Positions 1-14,261 of a stretch of DNA of 64,000 bases are shown one piece after another; positions within the stretch are counted from its first letter, which is position 1, and every line of letters begins with the position of its first letter. The stretch comes from Trogon surrucura (taxonomy: Eukaryota > Chordata > Aves > Trogoniformes > Trogonidae), in contig CM036618.1 in assembly GCA_020746105.1 (NCBI GenBank), positions 114,211,308 through 114,275,307 of the forward strand, read 5' to 3'. Under the pieces are notes generated by a model. It was not told the origin of the DNA, made no database searches, and saw only the letters and a program-made list of their open reading frames with translations. The translations under genes were made by a program, and so were the position numbers.

Positions 1-3000
1 CTTGGAAGGTGGGCCGCGGAGGGTGAACCACGCAGCTGTGGCCGTCGGGCACAAGGTCTATTCCTTTGGTGGATATTGTTCTGGAGAAGACTATGAGACT
101 CTGCGGCAGATTGATGTCCACGTTTTTAACGCAGGTAAACGCGTCCTTGTGGTGCACGAAGGGGTGGCATCCTGGGCTCAGTTATTAATTTTCTTGCCCA
201 CTCTTACGCTTTGTAGCAGACTGGCTGTCTTTAATTTCCAGAAAAGTTATCTGGGTAGATGGGAGCCTCTTCCCTTGTGCAGTCCTGTATTTGCAGCTTC
301 AGGAGCAGGGCACAGAGGAGTTGTCCTTTGGCAGACTGCTAGGATAAGGACTCACTAGGAGTAACCACAGAGCCGTTGGCTTGTTTTGTACTTGTTCTCT
401 GTGAACACTAACTCAACTGGGTGCAAAGAGGCAAGGTTTAGCTGGCTCAGGTCCCCCACCTAGTTTGTGGTGTGACCGTGCTCAGCTGCCTTTGGTGTGG
501 AAGGGGCAGGGTGGGAGCCAGTGCACTCGGTTAAGTCTCCGGGTTTAGAGTCCCGAGTTGTTTCCCTGTGGAGACAGCTGACAGCCACTGGCCAGCGTGG
601 TGGAGTCAGTGGGGACATGTGGCTGGGAGGGAGGCTTTCCCATTTTGACTCACAGCATAGCTTAGAAAAACATCTGGAGCTGGAAACATTTGTGTAGGTT
701 AGCCTGTATCTGTCAGGTGGCTGAGCTGGAGCTGTGACTGTGCTGGGAGAGGTTAGTTTTTTTGATTCAGTGCTCTTTGACCTGGAGACATTACTGAACT
801 GATCTGTGAAGGATTTCCCTGTGATTAGGCAGGTGGTTGAAGAACCTCACAGTTGTTTGGATGGGTCCAGCTGAACAGAGACAAGAGCAGAGAACCACTG
901 ACCAGTTTTGCAGACTGGACAGCACGCTGAGCGCTGTCGTAACACACACCTGACATAGACAAAACTATAATTTGCCTGTAAGGTGCAGTGAATTCCCTCT
1001 TCTAAATCTGACTGTGGAGAAGACTGACTTGTGCAGTAGTGGATAAACGCGTTGATTACAACAGGGCTGCTGAGGTGACCCGCTCACAGTGTAGCTCAGG
1101 ATCTTGTGAGGGACAGTTGAATGTTGTAGCTTGTAAATGTGCCAGCAGAGCACTGCTCTCATGGTGGAAGCATAATTACTGTGCCCAAAGGAATGCTCTT
1201 ACCATTCCCAAATATTAAAAGCGTCACGATGCTGCAGCTACCACTTGGGAGGTGACGCTGGCTTCCCAAGCCCTCGCTCAGCTAGCCTTACCAGGTTCCA
1301 GTGCTAAAGCCAAGATACCAGGTTTTGTATGATCTCTTTCAGTCTTCCAAAGAGGAAAACGTGCTTTGGGTAGGAAACATCCCATCTGTCTTGACTTCAG
1401 TGTGGGCTGTGCTTCTTCAGTGCCCTTTCTGCCTCTGGGGTAGATGCTCACCTTTTAAGATGCCTGACCGTTTACCTTTTCCTATGTTATTATTTCAGGG
1501 GAACTGCAGACAGTTTTCTGCTATATTTTTATCTTATCTCCATGCTTAAAACAAAACTGGAGGCCGTATATTTGGTAGAGGGAGGGTGTCTGGGTGCTGT
1601 TATGTAATGGCCGTGTAACACTCACTGTGACTCTTGTGCTGTCACTAACCGTGCAATACCTGGTGACTACCCTTGGCTGCTGCTGAACGTGACACAGAGG
1701 CTGCCAAGAAGGGCAACCTGTAATCATGAGGAATTCCTGTTAGTAACACGGGGTTAACAGGGAGAACTTGAGTATGGGTGAGGGTAAAGGAGACAGACGG
1801 ATGTCTCATCTTAAAAAACAACACAAAAGCAACACAAAGCTGCTGTGTTGCTTTACTTAACTTGCACTTAAACTGCAAGTCCAAATGATGCCTTCAGATG
1901 TGTTCCCCTGCATGTTGAAGTGAATTATTCCTGTGCTGCCATTCTTTCAGTCTTTAAAAATGTCACTAGCCTGAAATAGTGTCTGCATTCATTATCACCT
2001 CTGCACTTTTTCCTTTCTCTGTTTATTTTTGTGTATGTTCTGTACCTTCACTCGCAGTCTAGGATGAGCCATTCAGTGTAATTGATGCAGAATGGAGCCT
2101 ATTTCTGTCCAGAGTCCTCTGGTCCTCCAGTGCTTCCTCTAATCTCACCAGTGGTGAGGACCTGTGGAAAACTGTGCTTCCATATTCCTTAACTATCTGC
2201 TACTCAGAGTCAGACACAGCTTTGTCTTGCTTACTAGCCTGATTCTCCACCTTGTCACAGGAGGGGAAGAAAGCGCTGTGCAGGATGGGGTATGACCTGT
2301 GGGCATGCTCAGCGGGCTTAGCAAATGACGTGGGCTCAAATTTATGCTTTCAGTGTCTCTGCGGTGGATCAAGTTGCCTCCAGTGTGGACCAACAGCCGA
2401 GACCATGTGAGAGAGGTGCCCTACATGAGGTACGGGCACTCAGCAGTGCTCATAGATGACACCGTCTACATATGGGGCGGTCGCAACGACACTGAGGGAG
2501 CCTGCAACGTGCTCTATGCCTTCGATGTCAGTAAGTTCCAGTCTCTCACTCTTCCTTGGCACAGCTGCTCTTGATGAGACCTTCTCTCTGCCCCATGATA
2601 CTGTTCCCCAGCTTGTTTTCCTGTCCCTCGGTCTCTGCGAAGTGACGGTCTGGAGGAGGTGGTGCACCTGGGGAGTTGATGTTGGTGGCTGTTTCAGCAG
2701 GCTTGGAATGGGAGCAGGGCGGCCAGTGTGTCTCCACACTTGACTCCCTGTAAAAGCCTTTGAACAGGGATTACTGAGCTTGTCTAATAGTCAAACTTGT
2801 TTTAATTTTTCTGTAAGCTTTGTGCGCTCTCTCTGGTAGTAACTATAACCAGAGTGTTCTCTCTGTGTGATGTATTGTTCCTTAGCTGTGGCTGTAGGTT
2901 GCAGCAAGGAGGGGCTAGAGCTCTTGAGGATTGTGGTTCCTCTCCAGATGGTCCTTCTTTCTGAAAGCATGAAGGAGAGTGAGGAATAAAACAGAGAAGG

Positions 3001-6000
3001 AGTTAGGAACAGGATGACAAAATAAGGGGAGGCATCAGTTGAGTTAGGGAAACCTGAAAGAAAACTCCTTGAGGTTTTTGGTTGGCTTCTCCCTAGTGCT
3101 GCTGGAGCACCTGGGGAGAACAGGCACCATCAGAAACTGTGTGGGCAAGAGTATCAGGAAAAGAAGGGACTATATCTGGATTCTGGAGGCAAATCCATCT
3201 AGCCATACTGGCTGGTAACTGGCCTGCTGGACTCGCAAGGAAACTGCTTGCTCTGGTGCTTGGTCATGGGTTCCCTTCTTCTCTAGGAAATGTTTCACAG
3301 CTTAGAGCCGCTCTCTGGGCACAGGGTTTCCCCCTTCCCCTGACAGATGCAGCGGGGAAGCCACCAGTAAACCTCTGCCTACACAGAGGCCTTGTAGTTG
3401 GAGCTGCCTGATCTCCTGCCAATGGCAGTGCTTTAGCATTAAGTGAAAATTGATGGAAAGGCCAGACTTCAGTCCTGGTCCGAACCCTCTGCAGCTGTCC
3501 GTACATGCTGTACCTGTCCTCTGCTGATCCTGGAAAGCAAGGCTGGCAGTCGTAGTCACAGATCTGTGGTGTGTGTAGGAGTCGCATCAGGCTGGATAAA
3601 GTCCTGGCTGAGTGCAGTTTTGTCCACTGCGGTGCCGAGCAGATCACAAATCAAGGTCTTTTCCATCTCTAATTTGACATGCTGTTGCTGTGTGACTGGG
3701 CTCAGAAGCAGCCCCGTGAAGGAAAGGAACTCAATAGCCGCTGCAGCTCTCTCACTAGAGGCTGCTATGGGATTCTGTTGACCTTGCAAGACCCTTTGTG
3801 TGGTTCCAGCTGGAGCCTAGGTGGGTAGCTGTGGCCACAGGCCAAGTTCAGAGAAGTTATCCTCTTGAAGAATGTTGCTTTGGCTCCAGTGTTGCCGCTT
3901 CCTGAAATAAGCGCTGCTCTTGGCAACTCACAGCAGCCAGGGGTGGTGGGGAGAATGTCTCCTGCTGCCTCAGGGCTTATCTGTGCCTCTCTGGGCTCTT
4001 GGGACAGGTGCCTGTTTGCACTTGGCAGTGAGTCGCTGGCTTGGCTCCATGTTGCCCTGGCATGGAGAACAGGTCTGGCTGAGTTTAAAGTTCTCCCCTA
4101 ACTCAAGCCAACCCCTGGAGTGTGCAGGCTAAGGGGCTGAATCTGGCTGATTGCAGGCTCCTGGGGAGCAGCGTGAAGGGAACCGCGAAAGGTGAAGAGT
4201 GAGGAAGATTCCCCTTGAAGAGGAGATGAGAATGTAACAAGAGGAGTAGATAAGATAGGGAAGAGCTGTGCTGCAGAGGCGGGGATGTGCACAGTAGCTC
4301 TGTTGACATGGTGAGCCTGTTGGTTAAGTGACTTCTGCCTGGGTTTGAGATGGCTGCTTTTCCTTAGTCAGTTAGTGAGCGCCTCCACGCCGCAAGGTCA
4401 CTTGAGCCACTTAACATCATCGCTTCATTGTAATTGAAACTGTAAATGCAGGGTTGATAAGTGACTCACAAGTAGGCTTTGCAAGAGATTCAATAAAAAC
4501 AACATTGCTCAAGCAGCACTGTACTACTCACACTTAAAACATGAGATGTTTGTGAGGCCAGGCAGAGTCAGCAGCCGTGCCTGGAGCCGAGACCTCTGTC
4601 TCTTCTGCGGAGGCTCAGGCAGGTGCCCTTGCCTGAAGAAGCTTGTAGCCTCTCCAGAGAATCAAGTGCTGTGCCTGAAAGAAAAATTACTGTCTTAGAA
4701 GTGAATAAGAGTGGTAAAGAATTATCCTGTCCCAACATCTACTGCATTTTCTTAGCGTTGCCTCCTGTTTTGTTTCAGACACGCACAAGTGGTTCACGCC
4801 AAAGGTGTCTGGAATGGTCCCAGGAGCAAGAGATGGGCACTCAGCTTGTGTCCTGGCAAAGAGCATGTTTATCTTCGGAGGCTATGAACAGCTGGTGAGT
4901 AGTCTCTGTAAGTGTTATTAAGTGATCCCTTGGGAAAGAGGGTGTTCCTACCCAGGACATTGGTAGAGACAGGATACAGGGGCATATTTGTATCCATAGC
5001 TGCTTTCATTTTATAGCTCAGCAAAGTTATGGCATTAATTACCCAGGTCATGCTCATTGTTTTGCAGAGAGGGTGGTTGGGAAAGTGGGCCTAAAAAATG
5101 CCAGATATTTTTCTTTTCTTCCTCAACAGATATAGATTTATATAGAGGTCAAAATGTAATTACTTTTTTTTTCCGGCTCATTTCTCAGCCAAATTTAGAT
5201 AGATAAATACGTATTTTTAAAAATAAATATATATTGTCTACATTTAATTTAATTTGGCTGTGAAATGAGCCAGAAAATTTACTTTCCAGTGTCTGCGGTG
5301 TTGATGTTTCTGTACTAATCTGATGCATGTTCCCTCTATTCTGTACCTACTCTCAGCTCATGCTGATCCCCTCCAGCAAACACTTGCTTACCGTCCCATT
5401 AAGAATACCTTGAGCCGGAGGCCATCCTACCACTAGCTGTCAGTGTGCCTAATGCTCCTTTGAGCAAATCCTTACGCTCTGATCTTAAGAAGTGGGTAAA
5501 TATCACTTCGGCCTACCCACCGGGCTCCAGAGAAGCTGTGCAAAGTCACATCTGTTTATTTGGAGGCTCTGTTTCCCCCTCTTCTGAGGACAACAGCGTG
5601 CCAAATCCACAATCTTGATTAGAGCAACAGGAGCAGTTTAGATGTGGCTTGTTTTTAACCAAGACCAAACAAGCCGGTAGCTGCCTCGTTGCTGTCCCTC
5701 TCACTTGGAGGAGCAGGAGTCTGTGCCGTTCATCTGAATCCAGGCTCTTCCAGGCAACTCGATGCAGATGAATGTTGTGGGATCTGCAGAACCCCAAGCG
5801 TACTTGCTCCTGGACATTTAGCTTTCTAGAAGTAGTCTTAGCTTCTGCCTCTCATCAGGCAGCCTTAGTGCAGAGCCAGTTTGACTGTCAAGCTAGTGCC
5901 CCTTTCTTCTGTCGTGGCATGGAGCAGAGGCAGGGTTCTGCTGTGAACGTACATGTTGCATGCAGGACAGCCTTGGAGGGTGGAATTGAGCAACAAATCA

Positions 6001-9000
6001 ATGGGAAAGCTGCAGGCAGAGGCAGGACGGCTTAGGGGAGATACGGGCTTTGCCCCCCTTCTTGTTAAGTGTGCTGCCTACCCAGACATTTTGGAGCAAG
6101 CACCACTTGTCTTTGGAAGTACTGACTCCAAAGGGATGCTCCAGGTGTGTAGGGCAGCATCCTTCCTGGGGCCAGATGCGACCGGGCTTGTCGGTCCCTT
6201 TGTGACTAGGCTGCCCTGCTGTCTTCCAGGCTGACTGCTTTTCAAACGATATCCACAAATTGGACACCACGAACATGATGTGGACCCTAATCTCTGCCAA
6301 GGTCAGTGTCTGCTTTTCACTCATTTGTGAAGGAAGTCTCCTATCTGCTATTCTCTGGGATAGCTGCCCACACTTGTCTCGCAGCTTCTGTCTGGTGTGG
6401 CTGGGATCTGCAGGAGAAGGATGGACAGCTTCCCCATCAAGATGTGTCACCTCCCTGGGTAATCTGCATTCTTTCTTGTTCTGTTATATTCCGTCCCCGC
6501 AGGGTACACCAGCTCGCTGGAGAGACTTCCATTCAGCTACCATCATTGGAACAAAGATGTACGTATTTGGTGGCAGAGCTGATCGTTTTGGGCCATTTCA
6601 CTCCAACAATGAGATCTACTGTAACCGCATTAAAGTATTTGATACAGAAACAAACTCCTGGCTGGACTCCCCTCCAACTCCGGTGCTTCCTGAAGGCCGA
6701 CGGAGCCATTCAGCATGTGAGTGTGGGTCTGTTGGGGAAGGAGGGCAGCGGAAGAAAATTCCTGCCTGCCTCAGAAAGGGTGTCTGGTCTGCTGGGTGGA
6801 GATGTGGGTTAACAAGGGGTGCACAGAGCCTGGCTTCTTTGGAAAGCTGCTGCCCACCGAAAAGCCTCGTGCATAGCCCTGCACATGAAGGTGATGTCAG
6901 CCAAGGTGGGGGGCCAGCACCACTTTGCTTTGTGTTTGGTGCTGGGACAGGGACCTGCTGGGCTCTGCCTTGAGTGGCACACTGATGTCTGTGCTTACTC
7001 CCAACAGTCAGCTACAACGGCGAGCTCTATGTGTTTGGTGGCTACAACGCACGCCTGAACAGACACTTCCATGACCTCTGGAAATTCAATCCAGGTATTT
7101 ATACTTATTGCAGTGATAGTGCTTAAGGTCCTCAAGGGTGTGAGTGCTCAGATGAGCGCACTCTGCCAGCTAGGAGCCTGCCTGGTGGGGGATGGCTCTT
7201 TTGACAGGAATTTGCAACTGTGCTTGGGACTCCTGCTGCTCCTCAGACTGTCTCCGAATCTCTGTTAGAAAGTAGAAAAGGAGGTATTGCTGGAAGACAC
7301 AGCTAATCAAACGGTGGTTGGCAAAAATTTGTCTTGTTCTTGAACACATGGAAGTGTTGGTAAAAAATATGGGAAAACAGTGGAGTTACCGGGAGCTGGA
7401 GAAACCACTCAAGCTGCAGGATCACCATACCACACTCTCTTAGTACCAGATCAAACTATGCAGCAGAAGGGGTGGTTCTTCAGCTAGAACCCTGAATATC
7501 AGTCGGCTGTGAACTGTTTCAGGGTCCTCAAGCACTTTTCACAGTCCATTACACTGATTTTGTTTGCTAATTGCCTTCCACAGTAAAGTTACCTGAAAGC
7601 AGCCAACTTGCTGCTCCCCAAGCTGATCTCTGAGCTGGTGTGAAAGCTCCTGAAGGTTTTAGTGCTGTGTGTCAGTGATTAATCATGCCCCAGCATCCTT
7701 GCCGCAGAGAGCAGCAAGGATGAAGGCTGCTATTTTCTCCACTTGTTCAGTTCCCCATGCTCCCTTCCCACGACCAAGCTGTCCCTGCAGTCTCCACTCG
7801 GTGAGGATGCTCTGCTTTCACAGTGGTTGCCAGCAGATGGAGCTGGTTCCTGGGTCTCGCCCTGGATCCGAACGGCAGGAGGGCACTGGGGAAAGCAGGC
7901 TGTGGCCGCCTGCTCCTGGAGCTCTGCCCTGCACAGCTCCCTGTGGTGTCCTGCTGCTGTGGCAGCCTGTGCCTCCTGACTCTCAGGCTTTGCAAGCAGG
8001 AGGCCTCGACCTGCATCTCGCTTCTCAGAAGGCAGAGCTCCAGGGCTGTGCCTGCTGTCTAAGCGGTGCTTCGGCAACAACCTCAGAGAAATGCATCATT
8101 TTGCCGCTAGTGAGAAGGTCAACAAGGAGGGTGGGTGTTGGCTAGCTGGTGTCTGGAGGCCTCTGGTTTTGCTGTGATCTGTTTAAAACCATAACCAGCT
8201 CCTACCTGGCTCTTGGCGAGGATTTTGTGACAAGCTGGTGCACTCTTGTCCGCCCCTTAGTTTCTCTGTCTTGGAGGAAGATTGAGCCCAAGGGGAAGGG
8301 CCCGTGTCCTCGACGCCGGCAGTGCTGCTGCAGAGTGGGGGACAAAATCATTCTCTTTGGAGGCACCAGGTGAGTTGTGTGGGGTGGCTCTGTGAGAGGG
8401 TTTGCTCTTCCCTTCAGCACAGTGTCCCTTCACGCTGTGCCCCTTGCCGTAGCCGGATGCCCTTCAGAAGCAAATGACAACTGTCAGTCTACCTTACGAG
8501 TGTAAGAAATCACGTAGATCAGAATTCCTCCGGAAAAAGGCCAAAAGGGAGATGGAAGATGTCACATAAGCTTATAAAGCAACTAGTGGCGAGCCTTCTC
8601 GTACACATAGAGGCAGAACATGCTGTTCAGGAGGGTCAAGTGTGAAAGGTGCTAGGGAGTGGGGAGGAGGTCCTGCCATCAAAAGGACAAGTATCCTAAT
8701 CTGCTTTGCTGTAGCAGACCTCAGACTGACTTATTGTCCCCTGCAACCTGCCCTGGTTCTCCCACCAGAGTTTTTCTTTTGCTGGCAAGTGTGGTATCTG
8801 CAGTGGGATGTCAGCTCAGCTGGGGCCTGCTTAAGGAGCCTGTACACATGACATTCTCATCTGTGCCAGTGTTCCTCAGCAAAGTTTCCATTCACAAAAG
8901 GCACCTGGTGTTAAGGATTTAGCTGTCAGACACTAGAATTGATATTGTCAGGGTGCAGGGCCACTGGATGTGGCCAAGAGTCTTAACAGCTGCTAAAAGA

Positions 9001-12000
9001 AAGGAAGTGGCCCATCACCAGGATACGCTCTATACTGCCTAGAGTGACAAATTGCAGCTCTCCAGCACAGGCCTGTTTGCCAGCATCTACCTTGCAGAGA
9101 CATCTGAAACGCTTTCAGCCATCCCCGTGATTTGGAGCTTTCTCTGTGACCCTGGCAGTGGCTTTTTGGGAATATTTCTGAAGACATGTTGAGGCAGAGG
9201 ACAAGGCAGGGCTGGTTCTGCTGATGGGTTGACCATGCCAGTGTGTGATGGAGTGAAGGGCCTTCAGGCCCTAGGAGTGCTGGAGGTGTGTGCTGAGCTG
9301 CAGGATGTCCATGTGGGTGTGAGGGAGTGCTTAGTGCCGGTGAGGTTTGCAGAGGTGCTGAGTTGATCCAGTCTCCTCAACAGACATGAGGTGCTGCTCC
9401 ATGTGGTGTAAGGCTTGATGGTAGTTCTGGATGCTCTGAATGGTCTCTCTGGATGCTGTGATGTGGATTTGTATTACAGCAGTAGCTGAACTCTGGTGTT
9501 AAACCTAGGCAGTCCTAGGGAATACTAGCAAACCACAAGAAAAAATTGAAAACCAGCTTTCTGGACTTCGGTCCACCTCTGCCCCAGGCAGTGCCTTGTC
9601 TTCTCCACTGAACGACTCCAGTATTCAGCTTGTTCCTTAATCCAGGCTCGAGCCCAGTGCGGTCTGGAATAGGAAGGGCTGCTGGCGGGCAGGCATGCAG
9701 CCTGCCTGGACTGGAAGGTTGTCTCTTGCAGGCTGGGGAAGGGGGAGATGGGGGTGGAGACTGCGCTCGCTTCCTGTAGCAGTTATCAGGTGTATTTTGG
9801 AGCTGCCTGGCAAGATAAGAAGTTTTCCAGGAAGTCGTTGTAACAGAGAACTCCCTGTGGTCTGCCTTCTGACCTGTGCTCCCCTGCCCGGGAAGGGGGA
9901 GGGGAGCACACAGCGCGGGGGTCCAGCAGGGCTCCTTGGAGGGCAAGCGGCCTGCTCAGCTCACTCAGCAGCAGCAGTGGGGGATGAGCAGGCAAAAGTC
10001 TTTTGCTTCCTGCCCTCCTGTATGGGATTCACTTACACCATAAGCTGTTCAAGAGGCGCTTCTGCAGGGGCCTGTGGAGTCCAAATGGTTCATTTATTTT
10101 TGTAATTCCTGCCCAGAGCCTGGTGAGTTTGCCCCAGCTGTGGTCTCTTGCTGTGGCAAGCAACAATCCTGTGCACTTGTGTCCTATTTGAGTGACCAAG
10201 AAGTCCTGCAGCGCTAAGCTCAGTGTCGCCATTAGCTGTGTCATGGTTGTGGCCCTGGTCTGGTTTCCTCCCAAACCCGCCAGCACTAAAACATGCAGGG
10301 ACCGTCTGTAAAGGAGTGCGAGGGGGAGAGGGAACGCTACAAAACAGAGTTTAGCTGAACAGATGCCCATCCAGGTTTAACTTGAGGCTGACAAGGCTTA
10401 GAAGCGTCTGGCTTTGGTGAGCGAGTAGGGGCTCTCGCTTGGTGCAGGGCCTAAGAGCTCTCACCAGTGTCTGGAGCTGCTGTTCTGCTGGGCCCTGGCT
10501 GGCTAAGGGGTGCCCCGCGCCCTGCTGTCTGGGAGTTGCAGCTATCCTGGTCTTGAACTCCAGGCTTTCCCTAGCTGCTTGCAGTTAGCGATTAAAACCA
10601 CAGACGTGGTGCCTGCTGGCCTTCCTTTGAAAGATAAGGGATGGTCTAGGGTTTCCTGTGACGTGGATGTGAGATTAGATTGTGGTATGGTGAGCACACA
10701 GGGGTGGAATTAAAGGGGCTCTTGCCTGCATCCGGGCAGATGGGACCCATCAGCAACAGGTCTTGTCTGCCAGCAGTGACCCGTGCCCCGCAGTTTGCGC
10801 TGGGGTTCCAGGAACCGGGGGAGGGCAGGTGCTGTCTCCTGTTCTGTGAGATGTGAAGCTTAGTGGGCCGTAGGTGGGGAAGCAGCTGACACTGAGGTGA
10901 GAAGTCACTGCATGAAGTCCAAGCTAAGCACTGAGGACACACTAAATTGCTTTGTTGCAAACCAAAGCAGGACTTAAAACACCTTTCCTTTCAAATTCTC
11001 CAAACGACCACCAGCCATGGGAGTGCTTTCCCCTGGTCCAAGCACTGTTCCAACACAAGCTGGTCTCTCTGTGCTAGGGGATGTCTCTCACATTCTTTTG
11101 GCTGTTCCACCAAGACTGCGAAGGCAGGAAACTGTAGATGAGGCTGTCTGTTCCCTAGAAATGCCTGAAGTCATAGCTCCTCACTGGCATTCCAGGCCCA
11201 ACATCAGATAGGAGTATCAGCTAATTGGGATTGGTTTACAGTGACTGCTGCTCTGACCAGTGCCTGACACATGCTCAGTTTTCTGAAATGCCATCCCCAT
11301 TTTGGCACAACTGGGGAGCTGTGGCTGGAGCCCATGGTGATTCTTGAGTCAGACTGAGAAGTGCCTGTGCTTGCCCTGCCACACAAATGTTTCCTAGCTG
11401 CTTTCTCTACACTTCTCTTACAACAATGCCCACACAGAAGTAATTGCAGTAGATCTTAACCGCGTGAGAACTGGTGCAATGACCAGTGTGTGGCTGGGCG
11501 GAGTCTGTTTCAAACCTTGTGCTGTTGGTTTTTGCGCTCACGCAGCAGAATCCAAAATCAGTCCAGTTGCTGGCCTAGTCAGAGGAATGCAAGCTAATAA
11601 AATAGGATCTTTTCCTGGCTGCAGGTTGTTAACCTGTAGGCTTTTGCTGGAGAGTTAGTGCTAATGCAACAGGTATGTATGGCTATTGCAGGGAAAGAGG
11701 GAAAGAGCTGCCAGTAAGCCGAGCAAAGACTTCAGTATCTGCTTCAAGTGCTTGTTTTCTGCTGCTGCTTTTGCTCCTTTGTAGAAAGAGCTGAACTTAG
11801 GCAAATCACCTTCCGTATTGTCCTAACGAAAAGGAGCTTGGCTTATCACGTTCTGGCCCACCGCAGTGCTGCAGCAGCACAATGCAGTGCATGCTGCCAC
11901 TGTCCCCAGCAGCATCAGTGCTCCTGAGAGCTTTCAGACGGGAGAATCCAGCCCACAGGTTTCCATGGTGTGACTGATGAGTGCATATGGCATGTGGCAG

Positions 12001-14261
12001 TCTGCAGATGTTCTCTGCAGCCCTGGGAAGCAAGAGCGGAGGTGGGCAGGGAGAGCGCAGCAGCGTTGCCTGCAGCATGTGGCTCCTTTTGTTGCTTCTC
12101 CAGGTTGCAGATTTGGATGGCCACTAGCTACTTGCTGAGTCTTCCACTATCTCTGGAGATGGGTCATGGCTCCCATGATTTGTGGCCCTGCAGCACAACT
12201 AGAGAGCCTTGCAAAAAGTCCTCTTGAGTCTCCAGTTTTTCTCACCTACCTCTCTAGGGACACCAGCACAGCTTTTTGGATTTTGTGTTGTGCCACTGTG
12301 TACTGTCTGACTCTTCCTGGACTGGATGCCTGTCTTGTGTGATGTTCTCCCAAATCCTTGTACTTCCTGTTGCATGCCTCCCCTTAGCTGCGAGATGAAG
12401 CTGGCCTGAAGTCTGTAGAAAGACGGGGTGTGCACTGTGTCGTGCTGCCCTATGTGATGTTTAGGGCAAGGGTAGGGATGGGCCGACCCCCGTCTGCCTC
12501 AGAATTTTGATCTGCATATAGGTCAAAAAAATCATTATTATCAAATTCCTGACCTGTTACCAAGGCAGTCTTTGAGGACATGGTGTTGCTATGAAGCTGG
12601 TTAGTCTCCAGCAGTGTGCTGCGTTCTCCAGGTGATACCAGCCTGCCTGGCCCTGCCTGCCGTGGAGCAGCCCCTGGGGCCTGTTTATCACACAGAGAGG
12701 GGGACAGATGCTTAATGCAAGCATGCCAGCCTGTCTTCAGGAGCTGCTGTAACATCAATTCTCTAGCCTGCTCAGAGTCATCCTCAGCCTCATCCTGGGG
12801 TTCAGCTTTGCCTCTCTGAGTAGAGCTCTTTGGAGGGTTGGATCCACTTAAATTGTGGAGCAAATACAGCCCTGAGCCTCAGATCTGGAGGCAGCTGTTT
12901 GCTAGCACCCTCCTCAGGTCCTGAGGGACGGTGGCAGAGTTCTGTGGGAGGCTCCAGGGTTGTGCAGTTCTTGGAGAGCAGTTTGTGAGGTACCTAGGGA
13001 GGTAGGAGTGTGAAACCAGCCAGTGGTTGGTCAATGGACACGAAGGGAAAAGGGATGTTCCCTGCAGAGTGGGACCTGTGTTTGGAAGTGCAGGTGAGGT
13101 GAGAGGCAGGCCTGCAGCTGGAGTCATTGTGATCACTCGTGAGAAGGAGGCAGCTCCCACATTCCCTGCTTGCAGAGGAGATAGTGTGTGTTTCTGTCCC
13201 TGACTCTGTGCAGCTCTGCCTGCTCTGTGAGGATCTGGAAGAGTGATGGCTTTGGAGGAAACAGGGACATGAGGGACCAGAGGGCCCCTGCATGGGCCAG
13301 GTGGGCCCCTAACAGCCCAGAACTTGCTCAGCCCTTGGGGAGCCCAAGGGACCATAACTGGTGTACAAGCGTTCTGGCACTGACTGATACACTTTGCTTG
13401 GCTTCTGCAGCCCGTCTCCAGAGGAGGGAATGGGTGACGAATTTGACCTGATGGATCACTCGGATCTCTACATCCTCGACTTCAGTACGTGAGCACTCCC
13501 TGCCCAGCTTGTGCCACTCCCCCACAAGGTGCCCTGTGAGCCAGCCGTGCTGTGAAGCACCACACCATGTCCTGCCTGGCTCCAGGTGCTTGCCTCTTGG
13601 AGCCAGGCTGCTGTCTCTGGTGGCTGTACGTGGCTTGAGGAAAACCAGCCAGAGATGCAGCTGTGCTTGCAGGCCTGAGCTGGGCTCACGGCTCTTCGTG
13701 CGCTTCTTCACAGACTTCTTGTGGGAGCACAGAAAACCCTTCCAGCCTGGCCCTAGTGTGCAGCCTGCCTTGTCCCTCAGAGGGATGGCCGGGGTGCTTT
13801 GCCCTGTTTCTGGCACTGATTGCACCATGCTTGGACACTCTCCACCCCATAGTGTCCAGACGAGGACTGCTGTGGTTAACTACCCTCTTTCCACAGGCCC
13901 CAGTCTAAAGACGCTGTGTAAACTAGCAGTGATTCAGTACAGCCTGGACCAGTCCTGCCTTCCCCACGACATCAGGTACTGTGTGCCTTGCTGGGAGATC
14001 ACCCCACGGGTGCTCCCTCACCTTGGGATGTTCCAGCACTGGCTGAGGACTGCCTGGGGCCCTCTTTGGCACTGTGCAGCTTTTCAGCAGGCTGGGCTGA
14101 AGACAGCAGATGAGGCTGACATGCAGCAGAGCTGCTCCAGCCCTGGGCACTGTGTTCATGCTTTCTCTCAGTCTGTCCCATTGGTTTGTTACAGATGGGA
14201 GCTCTCGGCCATGACAACAAACAGCACCATCAGCCGTCCCATCGTCTCATCCCAGGGCTGA
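1..14261 (+). CDS. KLHDC3: KLHDC3, kelch-repeat substrate receptor of CUL2 ubiquitin ligase (5' end cut by window)
   Basis: Ten exons assemble in one frame: 1-134, 2354-2530, 4779-4894, 6230-6301, 6503-6716, 7008-7094, 8261-8369, 13411-13484, 13897-13975 and 14195-14261 (TGA). All introns are GT-AG with matching phases. The first base completes a codon, and about seven N-terminal residues lie upstream of the window. The 375 visible residues equal the human protein minus those seven. Kelch blades show as repeated FGG(Y/R) motifs: SFGGYCSGEDYE, WGGRNDTEG, IFGGYEQL, VFGGRADRFGPFHSNNE, VFGGYNARLNRHFHD, LFGGT. The C-terminal part (exons 13897 and 14195) holds SLKTLCKLAV, which fits an elongin-binding BC box, followed by LPHDIRW, a CUL2-box-like motif. 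Family knowledge: KLHDC3 recruits proteins with glycine-ended C-degrons to CRL2. Identity is near certain; only the start is missing. Confidence 0.96.
5175..5271. repeat. Imperfect inverted repeat (hairpin) in KLHDC3 intron 3
   Basis: The arm GGCTCATTTCTCAGCCAAAT at 5175-5194 reappears reverse-complemented at 5252-5271 with one mismatch. The match runs one base further on the inner side of both arms. The 55-base AT-rich interior is centred on the perfect palindrome TATTTTTAAAAATA at 5212-5225. The structure could be a remnant of a short inverted-repeat transposon or a transcribed hairpin. No family was recognised, and no target-site duplication was identified. Confidence 0.7.
8370..13410 (+). 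other. KLHDC3 intron 7 (5.0 kb)
   Basis: This is the largest KLHDC3 intron. It has a clean donor (ACCAG then GTGAGT at 8370) and a clean acceptor (GCTTCTGCAG ending at 13410). I recognised no repeat family or conserved exon in it. A 137-codon antisense open frame at 12450-12863 is described under findings. The rest appears to be ordinary intronic sequence. Confidence 0.75.
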
